NCBI GenBank assembly: GCA_039657365.1
Contig: CM077588.1
Coordinates: 25,612,501-25,676,500, forward strand
Length of the DNA: 64,000 nt
Source of the DNA: Stephania yunnanensis
Lineage: Eukaryota; Streptophyta; Magnoliopsida; Ranunculales; Menispermaceae
Reading direction: 5' to 3'
The position numbers were made by a program, and so were the translations under genes. Each line of letters begins with the position of its first letter. Position 1 is the stretch's first letter. This document shows, in pieces, positions 46,536-58,777 of the stretch. Below the pieces are notes generated by a model. It did no database searches. It was given only the letters and a program-made list of their open reading frames with translations, and was not told the origin of the DNA.

Positions 46536-49441
46536 TGTAATGGCCCAAATTAATTAAATTAGGATTAGCGTTAATCTCAGAGATTAACAGTAGTAATTCG
46601 GGCGTTACGTGGACAACTCGGTTGACTCGGACACGAGAACCGAGGAAATATGTTATTTATGGATGGTAGTTGTGTATATGTGATGTTTAAAAAATTATTA
46701 TTATATTGCACTGCATGTGTATATGTTGCTATCGAACGAGTTTGTGTGATGGTTGTTCGCCTCGAAAAGCGTGTCAAATCAAGTGTTAGATAGGCGAACT
46801 ACGGGTACAATAAAAAACTAGACTAATCCATGCCAAGATGACTAGTTAATCAATTAAAATGGATAATGTGACCATATACCAAATAAAATTCAATTAAAAT
46901 AATAGGATATAGCGTACCTCAAATTGCATGCCGAGACGCGGGGCATCGAGTGTCGGGTAGTTGAGAGGGTCAGTAGGATCATAAAAATTTTCAATTTGGC
47001 GAATAAAAGCACTAACCATATATATTATAATGGGCCTAAGCTAATGTAATAGAATCAAATAAATCAATGCTTATAGCTTGGTTATTTAAATTAGAAACTA
47101 TGAGATTGTCCTAGAGATACCTGTTGACACATCTAAGAACCATGTGAGTAGCAAATTAGTGTCACTTTGATTAGGTTAGTGGGAGTTAGTGGGATACAGG
47201 TCAAAGTGTGGATCATTAGATGAGCTTCAAGATACCTAAATACATAGAGATCAATGGCTAGGAATCAATATTACCTTAATATATAAGATCAACACATGCA
47301 AGGAAACCATTTTTATTTTCAACTTATGAATAAAGAGAACTTGCTAGAGAAGAAGGAGGTTGATGTAAAGAAGGAATTCATGGAAGATTGGTGAGAATAT
47401 CTCAAGCTATGTGGTACATCAACTAGGTACACATCTACTTATATCACATTGAAATCATTTCTCCTTTTTGGCTAATTCCAGATGGTAGATGATTGAATAT
47501 TTGCAATTGATTTATATATTTGGATTCTTCATTTGAAGCTGATAGTCTAGCTATATTAAAGTTTTTAATTTGGTTTTGAAATAATAAAGATATGAATTTT
47601 TGAAATTGCAAGACTAAAACTAGAATTCTGCAATGTTATATTAGGAATTAGCCTAGGTAATTTTGTCATAACTTGCTCATTTTAGATCCAAATCGACCCA
47701 AACTGGTGGCATTTGAAAGTTTACTCAAAGGGTAACAACTTTACTTAGTTGGAGATGCTATAATTTAATTTTTTTCATGTCCAAAAGTGCTATACAAATA
47801 GGTGCTAGAATTCAGAAGAAAAGTTTTGAAACTAAACATGTTAAAGGCATAACTCTCCAACTACTTATCCAAATGAGCAGATTTTTTTGTATGTTGTATT
47901 TGGTATGTTTGATGCCTTTTAACCAAAAATCACCTTTTTTAAAAAATATAGATTGGGAGGAATAGATTTTTTAATTCCACTGGTCGGATTAGGTTCCAAT
48001 TAGAGCTATGTTTAGTAGAATCATGGTATCTCTTTCGTTTTAAATCGAAATGTTGCAAATTAAACATTTTCATAAAGCTAAGATAGAGACCGAAGATCTT
48101 TGTAATGGTGGAGGATTTCAAGATTTGGACCATTTCATGCCTAAAAATGCGTTGTAACATAAAATTGAAATCGAGACTTAATTTTAGTCTTTAGGGTTGA
48201 TTTGGGAAGATCAATTTGAAACATATTCAACCAATTTGAATACATAATAAACACACTTAATTGACTTCAGGGACTTAGGGGACCGTAGCTCGGGTATCAG
48301 GGAGCTTGTCAGGTCGAATTCGGGTGTCAGGGGGAGTCATAAAGTATGTTGAGGTGCGTAAACCATTGGAATGCCCCACAAAATTCATGATTTGGTTTAC
48401 CGATTTCGCTTTTCATGTGTGACTACTGGTGGGCACACGTGTGGTTTTCACTCCTATTTTGGTATGCGTAAATATCGGTTGCGGCTAAATCGCATGTACG
48501 AGTTACTTGTGATAGTGCTCATATCGATGGAAGTAGAATATATCTACGATTGTTATGAGGGATTAGGGTGGTCCTGATGTGTAACAACGTCAAGAAGGGA
48601 CCATGCCATTTATTAAAGTTGGGGTTTAGCCAATATAAGCCTATAAGTATATACGTGGTTCATATTAGATTTATCGATCACTGATTAGTGTAGGTCAGAG
48701 TTTTCTTGTGATTATACGGATGTTTATAGCTTAATGCTTTATTTCGAAACTGGTTTAATTAGTATATGTTTTTATTTATTTTACGCTAATGTTTTTGCTT
48801 GTCGTATGTTGTTTACATTCATGGGAATATGACGTATTGTTGTCAGGTGTTATATTCGTATGTCTCGCAGTTTATTAGTTTTATTTCATGAATATTGTGT
48901 GGACTTCTTTTGGGATTTTACTCACTGGACTCGTCACTGTATTTGTTGGGTGACTGAGTGCAGATCCTTCGCAAGCAAGGGCAAAGGTATTGAGGTATTG
49001 GGCGACTACCTCTGATATTGTGGAGCCAGCTCATGTATGATATCAGTATGTATTCATTTTACTTTGTTGGGTTTTAGGGACCAAAGAACACTAATTACAT
49101 GTATATGGAACCATTGTTACACTTAACTCGTCTTGATATATACATGGTATCTTTTGCCGGGTTTTCCGCTACTTAGAATTGTTGAATACTATATAACTTA
49201 CTTAAATTAAGATTTTCATTGTAAAATCTCATTATAACTTGATAAATTGATTAACTGACTAATGAAATCAATAATAATTATATGGAAGCTAATTAGCTAA
49301 GTTAGGAATAAATGAAAAAGTTTAAGTAGCCAGGTAGGCCGCATAACTTCAAAGATAAGCGGGCTATAACGTGGCAAGGCTCGGTGACATGGGATGCGAT
49401 GTGGCGGGTAGCAAGGTGCCCTGGAATTTAGGGCCGCCACA
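46536..49441 (+). repeat. 3' LTR of the gag-only gypsy element
   Basis: Begins TGTAATGGCCC and ends GGGCCGCCACA; colinear with 41317-44211. Confidence 0.93.
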
Positions 49442-49446
49442 AGATG

Positions 49447-50807
49447 TCATGTTGGAATGTAATTGTCGTCGACATTTATTGGCGTAGTCTAAAAAACAAT
49501 AAAAACAAATTTCTATTAGCCTACCATTCTACCCTATGTAATCAAATATACACAACTTGGATGCCACATTATTTCTTGATTAGTGATATGTAGAAGAACT
49601 GTATGATTGCATGCAATAAAATACTGACCTTGATCTTTTCCTCCTTTTCTTCTTTGGCACCCCTCTCACTTCGAACATTATGGTTGGAATGCATGCATCA
49701 TCGACATTCACGTCGATAGTTTGAAACAACATTAACAACACTTTTTTATTGGCCTACCATTCTATCGTATGTAATCAAATGTACACAACTTATATGCTAC
49801 ATTATTTTCTAGATTACAAATGTGTTAGAAGTGTTGTAATGCATGCAATCAAATAATTACGTTGATTTTCTTCCTCCTTTTCTTCTTTGGCCTAGTCACA
49901 ATTTCTTCTTCTTTGTTGTTATTGTTGTTGTTGGTGGCGTTGTTGTTGTTGTTGTTGTTGTTCAACTTCATATCGTGTTGATTTTTTTTTGTTGGTCTCT
50001 ATCTCTCTCTCTCTCGGTCTCCCCTTTCGGTGTCCAACAACTCGTTCCTTAATTAGTTGGCTCATGGTACATGCTACCAGTGGAGGCACATCGCCTATAA
50101 ACAGCTGGATTTGCAGAAAAATCAGTCTCCTTTGTTCCATCATGGACCTTGTTAGGGTCCTCATTTTCAATGGCCACATTTTTAGATTTTGGCATGGTTA
50201 GGTCATCTCCCTGAACTGATGGAATCCTTGCTTGAAAGACAAGGCAAAGAAATAACTATACATGAGGACCAACAATACAGCACTACAGTGCCTTTATCTC
50301 AATGTGTAGCACTTAACACCATACAACATTCAACATAAAAAGGTATATTATTTCATATACAAAACAGAGTATAACATATTATTTCATAAAAAAGGAATCT
50401 TAAAATAAAATCAGCACATTAATGACCACCATACCTAAAAACTAATTACACTCCTCCCCCCTCCCCCAAATCTTTAATGTCGACTTGTGGCCCCTAAGCC
50501 CTAAAACGAGACCAATACAACATCGTATACACATAAATATGACAACTTACAAGTAGTAAACATGTGTGACTGTGAAGGTTATTCACCTCGGACTGCAAGA
50601 TTATGGGGCTTTATGGATTCGTTGGACACATGGTAATATGGAAAGATCGGGTTCATAAACTAAAAGCCTTCCTCAGATTTTGCATCACACCTCTTTCACC
50701 ATCAAGTACACCATTGAATTTCAGCTTGATCTTAGCTCTTTATCTTACCGTCAAATACAACCAAGAGCAGAGAATCACGGAGCTTTGGAAGGAAACAAAA
50801 GTGAAGA
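49447..50807. other. Interior of the long-TIR element, right part
   Basis: Contains a (TTG)n tract at about 49913-49965. On the minus strand a frame at 49919-50179 gives a basic motif (VVGHRKGRPRERE) followed by a glutamine run. This could be a transposase tail, but no catalytic region was recognised. Two related blocks of about 190 bp are also seen: CGACATTTATTGG...CTACCATTCTACC at about 49470-49640 and again at about 49710-49880. Confidence 0.45.
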
Positions 50808-51062
50808 AGAAAACGCTTTTGACATGTGTTTTGTTTGTTTTTGTCGTTTGTTCCTTTCAAAAGCAAATCCATAAATTTTGAATTTTCTTCTGCTTACAAT
50901 ACGTTTATGTGTCAGTCGACTGGCAGATGAAATAAACGAGAAGTGACGAGGGCGTCATAAATATATCGATTGTATGTAGTGTAAATATGTCAAAATATCA
51001 TTTTCCTTTTTGGAAAGATGGTAACAAAATAGTTTCACTGTGGAAGTGCTCTCAAAACTTTT
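50808..51062. repeat. Right long terminal inverted repeat
   Basis: Reverse complement of 15582-15866. Confidence 0.75.
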
Positions 51063-51063
51063 A

Positions 51064-51112
51064 TTATAGATAGATAAAAAATCATAGATAGATAGATAGA
51101 TAAATAGATATG
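51064..51112. repeat. GATA microsatellite
   Basis: Interrupted GATA units, best run GATAGATAGATAGATAAATA near 51090-51110, directly outside the long terminal inverted repeat. Confidence 0.8.
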
Positions 51113-51151
51113 TAGTATTTATTATGCCCCATAAGAATTAATGTATAGCAT

Positions 51152-52020
51152 GGACACCAATTAAAAAATGGAGCGGCTAAAAGGACCTCAATTTTTGCTA
51201 AACGTACATCACCTAAGTGAAATGACCCAACTACCCCTATATATAAAAGAGTTTTTATTAACTATACCCCACTCACCCCATTTACCTCGTACCCCAGCCA
51301 CCTCACTCACTCATCGCATCTCGCCACTAACCAGAATCTCACGAGATTCAAGCAAAACCACGTCGATTCGCCGCCGTGGGTGCATTCCTCATTTATTTTA
51401 GTGTCAATTTCAAAGTTTTTCTGGTTTTTTTTTACTTTTTTGAATTGATATTTTGGAAGATTGTTGTTGGGCTTAGGGCTTCGATTTGGGAGTTGAATCT
51501 TGCATTTTGAGTGCAAAGTTTCGATGGAATCAAAGATATTCAATGATTTTGAGCAAAACCCACAATTTTTCGATCATTTTCATGTGATTTTTTAGAGTTT
51601 TGAAATTATGCGTTCGTTTTTGTTGTCCTGTGGGTGTCGGACATACAGAGACACCTCTAAAGAGGTATCGGTCGACTTCGACCAAAACTGCAAAAATAAC
51701 TAAGTTTCTGTGGGTGGCAGAGGAATCCAACTGAGACTTCTTTAGAGGTTTCAAACCTGTGTGTCCGACACCTCTAAAGATTTATCGATTATGTATGTCC
51801 AGCATCTCTAAAGCTATTTGTGTCCGAAACATCTTCAGAAAGGGTGTTGGGGTAAGGGTGATAGTTATGGAGTACAGCAAGGGCAATTTTAGAGTTTTGA
51901 CAAAAAAAGTGGGGCACGCTAGGTAAAAAGTAGGATATGACGAAGTAAAAATTCAAAAATGAGGTATGTTTAGCAAAAATCTGAGTATTTTTAAGGGCTC
52001 CCTTAAAAAACCGACCACTA
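51152..52020. mobile_element. TIR element of about 870 bp, non-coding
   Basis: The first and last 65 bases are imperfect inverted repeats; both tips contain ATTTTTGCTAAAC followed by GTACATCACC or ATACCTCA. No transposase. The centre (51650-51830) repeats GACACCTCTAAAG in both orientations. Superfamily undetermined. Confidence 0.65.
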
Positions 52021-52194
52021 GTGTATGCATTTTTTTAGTCAAGTGAGCAACTGCAAGTTTTCTATGCACGCGGAAGCATATTGTTGGCAATATTAATTAT
52101 TCGGCTAATGATATAGGAGTCGAACTATGTGAACCGGTAAACTTGAAAAAGAATATATAATCTGGCGTTTGAGAAGAGAACGCTACCATAACTA

Positions 52195-52769
52195 GCTTCT
52201 AAAAATTTAGAGTGTCTAGCTTATTTTTAGAATAAGCTATATTAATCCAACCCAACTTTTTTCATTAAATTAACTTGTAAGTTAGATTATAAACTAGCTA
52301 ATAAGCTAGTTCGTGCTTGTCAAACAGTACCTACGTAAATTAAAAAGTTTTTTTTTCGATGTACATAAAATGTAGAAAGTTTATATTTGCATGCTTGAAA
52401 TAATTAGAGCATCTCCAATGGTAATGCAGATTTAGATCATGGATTGGTGTCACATCATGGATGTGGAGATCATGTCTATCCTATGTGACATTAGATAAAC
52501 ATTCACCTCTTAAAATGATCTCCAATGGTAATGTGAATTTAGACCATAGATTGATGAGTTAACACTTTTATTTTCAATTTTCATAATATTAATAAAGGCT
52601 TTTAAAAAATAAACATTTTAAAATAATTAATAATTCTAGACATTGTGGTAGACACATTCCACTTTGATTCCATGCCACATATGATGAAAATTATGAATCC
52701 ATGATTCCATTGGACAACATATTTTTTAAAAAAAACAATAGTTAGTTAGACTTGGATTATGCTTAAAAT
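52195..52769. other. MITE debris
   Basis: 52195-52325 resembles a hAT-type MITE tail (CTAGCTAATAAGCTAG, then GCTTGTCAAACAGTACC). 52400-52720 has a GAGCATCTCCAATGG start, a second CATCTCCAATGG-like copy at 52510 and the inverted TTCCATTGGACAACA near 52705. Boundaries are unclear. Confidence 0.4.
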
Positions 52770-55018
52770 TAGAGCTAGCTAAAAAAGGGGAACGAACATA
52801 AACGAGACCGGACACTTCCCCTTATAATGATTAAAATTAGTGTCTGGAACCATTCCCGTTTTTAAAACGGGCACCTTTTTTTGGTCCAGACCCGTATTTT
52901 TGCAATACATATGGCTCCTGTTGCGGCGGCCCTCGCCGCCCCGGGGTGATGTGTCTTCGTGTACTCCTTGCCAACTAGCCCCTACTACACGTGTACGACA
53001 CCTGCCCGTCATTTTTCTGTCTCGAAATGTATCCATTTGTGTGTGTACAGTGTATAAATAACATATTCAGCGGAAGACGTACATAAATGCAAAAATTATT
53101 AGGAATCAATTAAACAAAACCTAGTGTGGAAAAACCCTGACAACTACTGTGTATAAAAAGGTAGATGACTATACCATGTAAAGTATCTATGTACAATGTC
53201 ATTTCACTCCCCAGTTCCCAAAAGAATCAAAATATCAAAATAATCACATGTACAAGTAATCCTCAAAGGTAGGCAGTCAGAGGTAATCACCTAATATCCC
53301 CTTGCATTTACTTATACTCGAATCTGCACTCAATCATCACAGAAGAAAATAGATAACGAGTCCAGTCAGTAAAATCACAAGGAACTCCTCCGAGCATTCA
53401 TATAAATAAATGGAAATCAATTGTAAGTAGGGTATCGCATGCATATATAACAATAAAGTGCAAATGAGTGTGTCTGTTCCAGTTATACTAGATCATACTT
53501 CATAATACACTTCCAGGATCCCACTAGCGGGCGCACCCAACTAGCTATCACTTGGTCCCTCTCGATGGCCGGCGTAGACCTACGACACACCGGCACAAGT
53601 ACCAGTTCCTTAGCTCGGGTCATTATCCACCAAGAACTCCTGATACACATGCTATGGTCTAGAATGCATAGACACATAACGAAAAATTCGATGGGAGTAA
53701 CTCAACCAACCGTGCAAACAACGACAAGATATAGATCTAGGAAAAATCATAAACAATACTGAAATTGAATGGAATTACAAAGCAAAATAAATACTCAAGA
53801 GTTTTTTTTTTCTTTTCCTCCGTGGTTTGGGTTGGGGTTGCTCTCCACCCAAACCCCGGTGGACTCGATGGCGGGGAGACACCCCGCCATCACCACCGCG
53901 ATCTGATTCGGCCTCACCACGGCCGAACCCCAGTCTCGCCACCACGGCCAAACCGAAACCCACAACAACAACAAGGACTCACCTCGATCATGACGTCCCC
54001 ACCTTCTCTTCTCTCCTTCCCGATTTCTTCTTCTCCTCCCCCTCCGCGTTCCTTCTTCCCTTTCTCGGCCTTACCGGGGTGTGTGCGTGAGCGCGGGTGT
54101 ATGTGTGAGGTGAGAGAAAAGGTGGTGAAGTGTGGTATAGATAAGGATTGTTGACTTTGGTTGCTTGACTCCAAAGTGTGACTCCCATTTTTTCGGGAGT
54201 TTCGACGCTCGATTTCGCATCCGAACCGCGATATACGCGTACCGGCAAGTCGCTAGCCGCCTAATACCCATTCCATATTAGTTACTTTGCCAATTTTTAT
54301 ATAATTTGTGTGTTTTAGTTTCCCCGACTTAATATTCGGTCTCGTCAACTACCCGGTACCTGCGTCGACACGCATATCGAGGTGAATACAGTTTTCACAA
54401 TCTCACGCGTATTTTTATGCAACATACACATATGCGATGTATTTCAATAGATTTTACCGCAAATAAGCATCCAACGCACAATAACTAGCATACTTATGTC
54501 CCCGTGTGTCCTAGCCTATCGCGGCGTCCACGTAGATCCGAGCTGGCGTCCACGTCTGTAAATTTAAGAGACATTAATGAAATGGGCCGTTGCACCCGTT
54601 TCATCCGACTTTTTTTAAATATGATTAAATATTTTTATTTATCAATTTTAAAAAAAAAACTTCAACTACATGTCACCTAACATTCAATTACCAAATAATA
54701 AATAAATAACATCACAATTGTTTAATTTCTAATATAAACATCATAGATAAAAAAAAAATCTTCAAGGAATGCAAGGAAAATCATCACATCACTATTGTCT
54801 AAGTTTGAAAATTATATGCCCACATCACGAAAATTTCAAAAAAAAAAAGATCATCTCAATAGTCCAAATTAATCGTTAAACAGGTACTCATTTTTTTTAA
54901 ATTGTTGTCCGAACTCGGTCCCGTATTTTTAAATGGACACAAAAAATTGTCCAGACCCATTTATTTTTTACAAAAATATTGTCAAACAAACGAGTTTTGA
55001 CAACTTTAGCCAGCACTA
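52770..55018. mobile_element. hAT-type non-autonomous element interrupted by a gypsy-type LTR
   Basis: Starts TAGAGCTAGCTAA; the reverse complement of the end starts TAGTGCTGGCTAAAG. It is flanked by the 8-bp duplication CTTAAAAT (52762-52769 and 55019-55026), diagnostic of hAT. Both arms contain GGTCCAGACCCGTATTTTT-like sequence and its inverse. Without the LTR it is about 0.57 kb and has no transposase. Confidence 0.85.
52919..54594 (-). mobile_element. Gypsy-type solo LTR (about 1.68 kb)
   Basis: The plus strand begins TGTTGCGGCGGCCC and ends GGGCCGTTGCA, echoing the ends of the long gypsy LTRs here, and contains the same GTGTAT...GCGGAAGACG landmark (about 53060-53090). It is shorter and GC-richer in its right half (53840-54080). 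No clear 5-bp duplication was found, so the limits are tentative. The open frames at 53765-54250 are Pro/Ser- and Arg-rich by composition only. Confidence 0.6.
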
Positions 55019-55050
55019 CTTAAAATCTATATAACTATATATAGGGTTAT

Positions 55051-55533
55051 TGTTGTAAATTGGATGACCTTTAACCAAGCTTATGAATGATCACATTATC
55101 AAGCATGACTCTCACATTGAATTGTAACATCAAGCATGACTTCTACATTGAATGTAACTTGTACACTCTACATAACTTGTATTCAACTCTAATGTATAAT
55201 CACTTATCCATGTATTGTCATGTAACTTGTAATTTTCTCCAATGTACACCAACTCTTCCATGTATTGTCTATGTTGCTTGTGATGTGTTCTATGACTTGT
55301 GGTGTATGTATAACTTGTACACATTGTAATTATAATTATCATCATCACCAAATAGCCTATACAAAAGGTGGCAACCCCATTGTAATTCACACACCAAGTT
55401 GAATGAAAACTTCTCATTCCAACTATCTCATTTCTTCTCTTCTCCTTTGTAGTAGTAATTTGTAGTAGTAGAAGTTCTTAGTTTTCTATTTTCCTTCTCT
55501 AGTTCTTAGCAAGTTCCAACTCAATTTACAACA
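55051..55533 (+). repeat. Copia 5' LTR
   Basis: 483 bp. Contains a TATACAAAAGG-like stretch near 55357, a plausible TATA-box area also present in the 3' LTR as CCTATATAAAGGG. Confidence 0.88.
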
Positions 55534-55550
55534 CGTTATCAACACGAAGT
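55534..55550 (+). other. Copia primer-binding site
   Basis: CGTTATCAACACGAAG directly after the LTR resembles the CGTTATCAGCACGA site of many plant copia elements. Confidence 0.7.
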
Positions 55551-56199
55551 TGCTCGACTAAGAGGAGGTATTGAAAATCAATATGCTTTTCAAATATATA
55601 AAACTAAGAATGTATAATCTTTATTAATTTAAATAAGTTCAACTTATTTCCATGTTGTCATGGTTAATTTCTTTTGTTACATGCATATTTAATTATGTAA
55701 ATTTACTTTATTCATACATTATGCATTGTAACGTCACCGACTACGAAAGTATGCTCTGTAGTTTTTCTCTTAAAACTACAAACGATTAGTTATTGTTCTA
55801 TTATTGATTTTATAATACAAATAATGCTATAAGTTTGAGTTGATAGTGGGTAAGCCTTGTCCCGGGTAAAGCTAAACATTGAAAGGGTGACGGGTTATCC
55901 CGTTCAAGGACGTATAGTATTAAGTAGACTATGTCTTGCCACCCAACCTGGAGGTTGTCCCACCAACTCATACGAATAGTACATTTTGTTTATTAATGAA
56001 TCAAGTTATGAACATATATTTAATCATATGTTATGTTTTTACATAAAAAGGGGAAAACTATTTTATATTAAATTTATTTTCAAAATATTATTCAACCATA
56101 GTTAAACTTGTTGCCTTATTATATTACCGACAAGAATTACTTGTCATGACAATTAGATATTACAATTTGTGAATAAAGCATATATGCAAAAATGTGTGT

Positions 56200-57620
56200 T
56201 ATACATAATCATTCGCCAATTTCTCTTTAGGAATTTGAAAAGTGAATATTTCACTTTATATATCTTTTCACCTTATGAAGTTATATATATACATACCAAA
56301 TGGGTAATGCTCCAAAAGCATAAAATGAGTGGCTAGGTCTCATGCTACAAAATTTAATCAGTCAGATATTAATTATAATTTCATAATTTTAATTACCTCT
56401 ATGTTGAGGCTATTTGGAAATATGACTGATGAGACAATAAAAATAAGGTCACGTGACCCGCCTCGATTTATTGCTGCAACAAATATCGAGTGCGCACGTC
56501 AATCCAATAAATATTAAGGATTGATTTCTTGTTTCATGGTAGCTGAGTAAAATTATGAGATATTATAAATATAATATCGTTCTTGTCCAATTAGTTCAGC
56601 TTCAAATTAAGAAGCATATGTTGCATATAATGATCATGATCGCAATAATAAATTTATGGACGTGGAAAATGTGAAAATATCAGGTAAATGTTGTATTGAC
56701 AATTCCACCAAAAATCGGAACAAAAGTGGTGCACCACTACAAAGGGCAAATAATTATTGACAATGAGCGCTCATAATTGTGACCGTTTTTTTGGTCATAT
56801 ATGAAAGGCTATTTTGCCTAAATATTGTCATATAAATACCCGAATATTTTTGTAACATTTACCATGCCTTCAAAATCAAAGATAAAATATTATGAATTTT
56901 ATCATTGAAAATGACTCGATAAAACAGGAACATCGAGATGTGTTTTAATCGTGACCTAAATATGGGCAATGAGTTTATGTCTTATGTATCGTGCTACATG
57001 CATGTGCAAAAGTGAATATTTCTCGAATTCGAACTTAGCGGAGGTTAATGTTCAGGCAATATCTAATACAATAATTTTATTGTTAATGTCTTGTTCAGAA
57101 GAAGTCTACTCAGAATAATATAAACTTTATCTATATGATTTAATCTGATTACAATATTCTCGGCTTTAACTTCTGGAATATATAAGACACATTGAAACGA
57201 ATGTCGTCATAAATCAAATGACATTCATAATGTGGAAAGATCTATTTGATTATCCATAATCATCAATAATGCGAAAATATCGTAAATTCACATGGACATC
57301 CTTTATCGAACTGAATTTTTTTCCAACTGGAGATTATCTCAAGGCAAATCAATAGGAGACGTATATTGATTTACTCTCATTAATCAGATGCCTTGAATCC
57401 CTAATAGAGAAGTTATTTATAGCAAGTTTTGCTAATTGTCACTTTGATGAAACAATTTTCCCACCATTATGGGGAGATATAAGCCAATTCAAAAGGAATG
57501 ACGTGAAATTGCTTGAAACACATCAAATTGCATTAAATTTGTTGTATTATGATTCATGTATAAATTAATATGAACTCGAAGTTCAAAGGATCATTCAGTA
57601 GTAACAAAGTTATGAATCAA
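56200..57620 (+). pseudogene. Copia pol remnants
   Basis: Recognisable pieces: a GAG-pre-integrase stretch at about 57215-57300 (MTFIMWKDLFDYP, then SSIMRKYRKF), and a linker between integrase and RT at about 57425-57600 (ANCHFDETIFPPLWGDI, then YELEVQRII). Integrase core and RT are missing and stops are common. The earlier part (56200-57060) is too decayed to assign. Confidence 0.7.
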
Positions 57621-57769
57621 TTACTTAATGCAAGTACTATATACAAAAGAGTGACAATCATATGCTTCAACATTAAATGGTTCATATAGAAAACGACGTT
57701 CATGTGCAACAAAATGCACAAAATGTCTCATTTACGTGAGCATGAGGGGAGAATCAAAATGAGTTATTG

Positions 57770-58275
57770 GTTAGTGTATTGCACTCTTTTTCTCTTTGTT
57801 ATGGTTTTATCTCACTGGATTTTCTTTGCAAAGGTTTTTAATGAGGCAATTCTAGCAATATTAAAACTCTTTATCAAGGTTGATTAGTGTATTGCACTAT
57901 TTTTCTTTTGTTGTTGGTTTGATCCCACTGGATTTGCCTACCAAGGTTTTTAAATAGGCAATCCGAACATTATTATACTCCGTATAAAAAATTTATGAGA
58001 GCAATATACTCTTTTTCCTATACTAGATTTTCTTCCACAGTTTTTTTCTAGTAAAGGTTTTAATGAGACATATATATTCTCTCAAAGTGTATCAATGTGT
58101 TGCATTCTTTTCCTTAGCTTTGGTTTTGTCCCACTAGGTTTTCCTAGCAAGGTTTTTAATGAGTCAATCAATAATATTATACTGCAAATCAAGATTGACA
58201 AGAACATTGTACTCTTTTTTTGTACTAAGTTTTTTCTCACAAGGTTTTTCTAGTACAGGTTTTAACGAGACATAT
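57770..58275 (+). repeat. Tandem repeats upstream of the copia 3' LTR
   Basis: About five copies of a 100-120-bp unit with the core TTGCACTCTTTTTCTCTTTG ... CACTGGATTTTC ... AAGGTTTTTAATGAG, at roughly 57775, 57890, 58005, 58095 and 58210. Similar pre-LTR arrays are known in plant copia elements. It ends at the polypurine tract CCAAGGGGGAG (58293-58304). Confidence 0.8.
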
Positions 58276-58304
58276 TCTCTTAGCAAGGGTCATCCAAGGG
58301 GGAG

Positions 58305-58777
58305 TGTTGTAAATTAGATGACCATTTAACCAAGTTTATCAATGATCACATTGTTAAGCATGACTCTCATATTGAATTGTAATATCAAACATGACTTCTA
58401 CATTGAATGTAACTTGTACACTCTACATAACTTGTATTCAATTCTAATGTATAATCACTTATCCATGTATTGTCATGTAACTTTTAATCTTTTCCAATGT
58501 ATACTAACTCTTACATGTATTGTCTATGTTGCTTGTGATGTGTTCTATGACTTGTGGTGTATGTATAACTTGTACAAATTGTATAAGTACAACTATCATC
58601 ATCACCAAATTGCCTATATAAAGGGTGTCAACCCCATTGTAATTTGCATACCGAATTGAATGAAAACTTCTCATTCTAACTATCTCATTTTTTCTATTTT
58701 CATTTGTAGTAGTAAAAATTCTTAATTTTCTATTTTCCTTATGTAGTTCATAGCAAGTTGGAACTCAATTTACAACA
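58305..58777 (+). repeat. Copia 3' LTR
   Basis: 473 bp, closely similar to 55051-55533; ends 209 bp before the start codon of the downstream gene. Confidence 0.88.

Larger units (their letters stand above)
41317..49441 (+). mobile_element. Gag-only Ty3/gypsy element with 2.9-kb LTRs
   Basis: Two long direct repeats (41317-44211 and 46536-49441) flank a 2.3-kb interior, with target duplication AGATG at 41312-41316 and 49442-49446. A primer-binding site follows the 5' LTR and a purine-rich stretch precedes the 3' LTR. Only gag is present; pol is missing. It is thus a non-autonomous element that would have depended on a relative, for example one like the split gypsy of this window. The LTRs differ by many substitutions and small indels, so the insertion is old. 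Confidence 0.93.
15582..51062. mobile_element. Probable Mutator-like element with long TIRs, massively interrupted
   Basis: The segments at about 15582-15866 and 50808-51062 are inverted copies of each other over 250-300 bp. Shared tracts include AAAATGATATTTTGACATA, ACGCCCTCGTCACTTC, CAGTCGACTGACA and AACAAAACACA. Removing the younger insertions (16821-39566 and 41317-49441) leaves an element of roughly 4.6 kb. TIRs of this length suit the Mutator superfamily. The exact tips and the expected 9-11-bp target duplication could not be fixed, and no MULE transposase core was recognised, so the class is an inference. Another long-TIR element type is possible. Confidence 0.55.
55051..58777 (+). mobile_element. 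Degenerate Ty1/copia element with 0.48-kb LTRs
   Basis: LTRs at 55051-55533 and 58305-58777 both begin TGTTGTAAATT and end AATTTACAACA. A primer-binding site follows the first and a polypurine tract precedes the second. The interior of about 2.8 kb holds only broken pol pieces. Flanks GTTAT and TTTAC match at 3 of 5 bases, so the target duplication is decayed or absent. It abuts the splicing-factor gene. Confidence 0.88.

Noticed and set aside
49919..50179. Basic and glutamine-rich minus-strand frame as a MULE transposase gene
   Set aside because: No MULE catalytic domain or SWIM zinc finger seen; the glutamine run is a (TTG)n microsatellite. Kept only as a note.
53765..54271. Several overlapping Pro/Ser/Arg-rich frames suggesting a gene
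   Set aside because: GC-rich part of a gypsy-type LTR; frames on both strands are equally open and none has a domain.
55087..55417. 80-105-codon Cys/Tyr-rich frames, repeated at 58342-58659
   Set aside because: They lie in the two copia LTRs and reflect direct-repeat identity.
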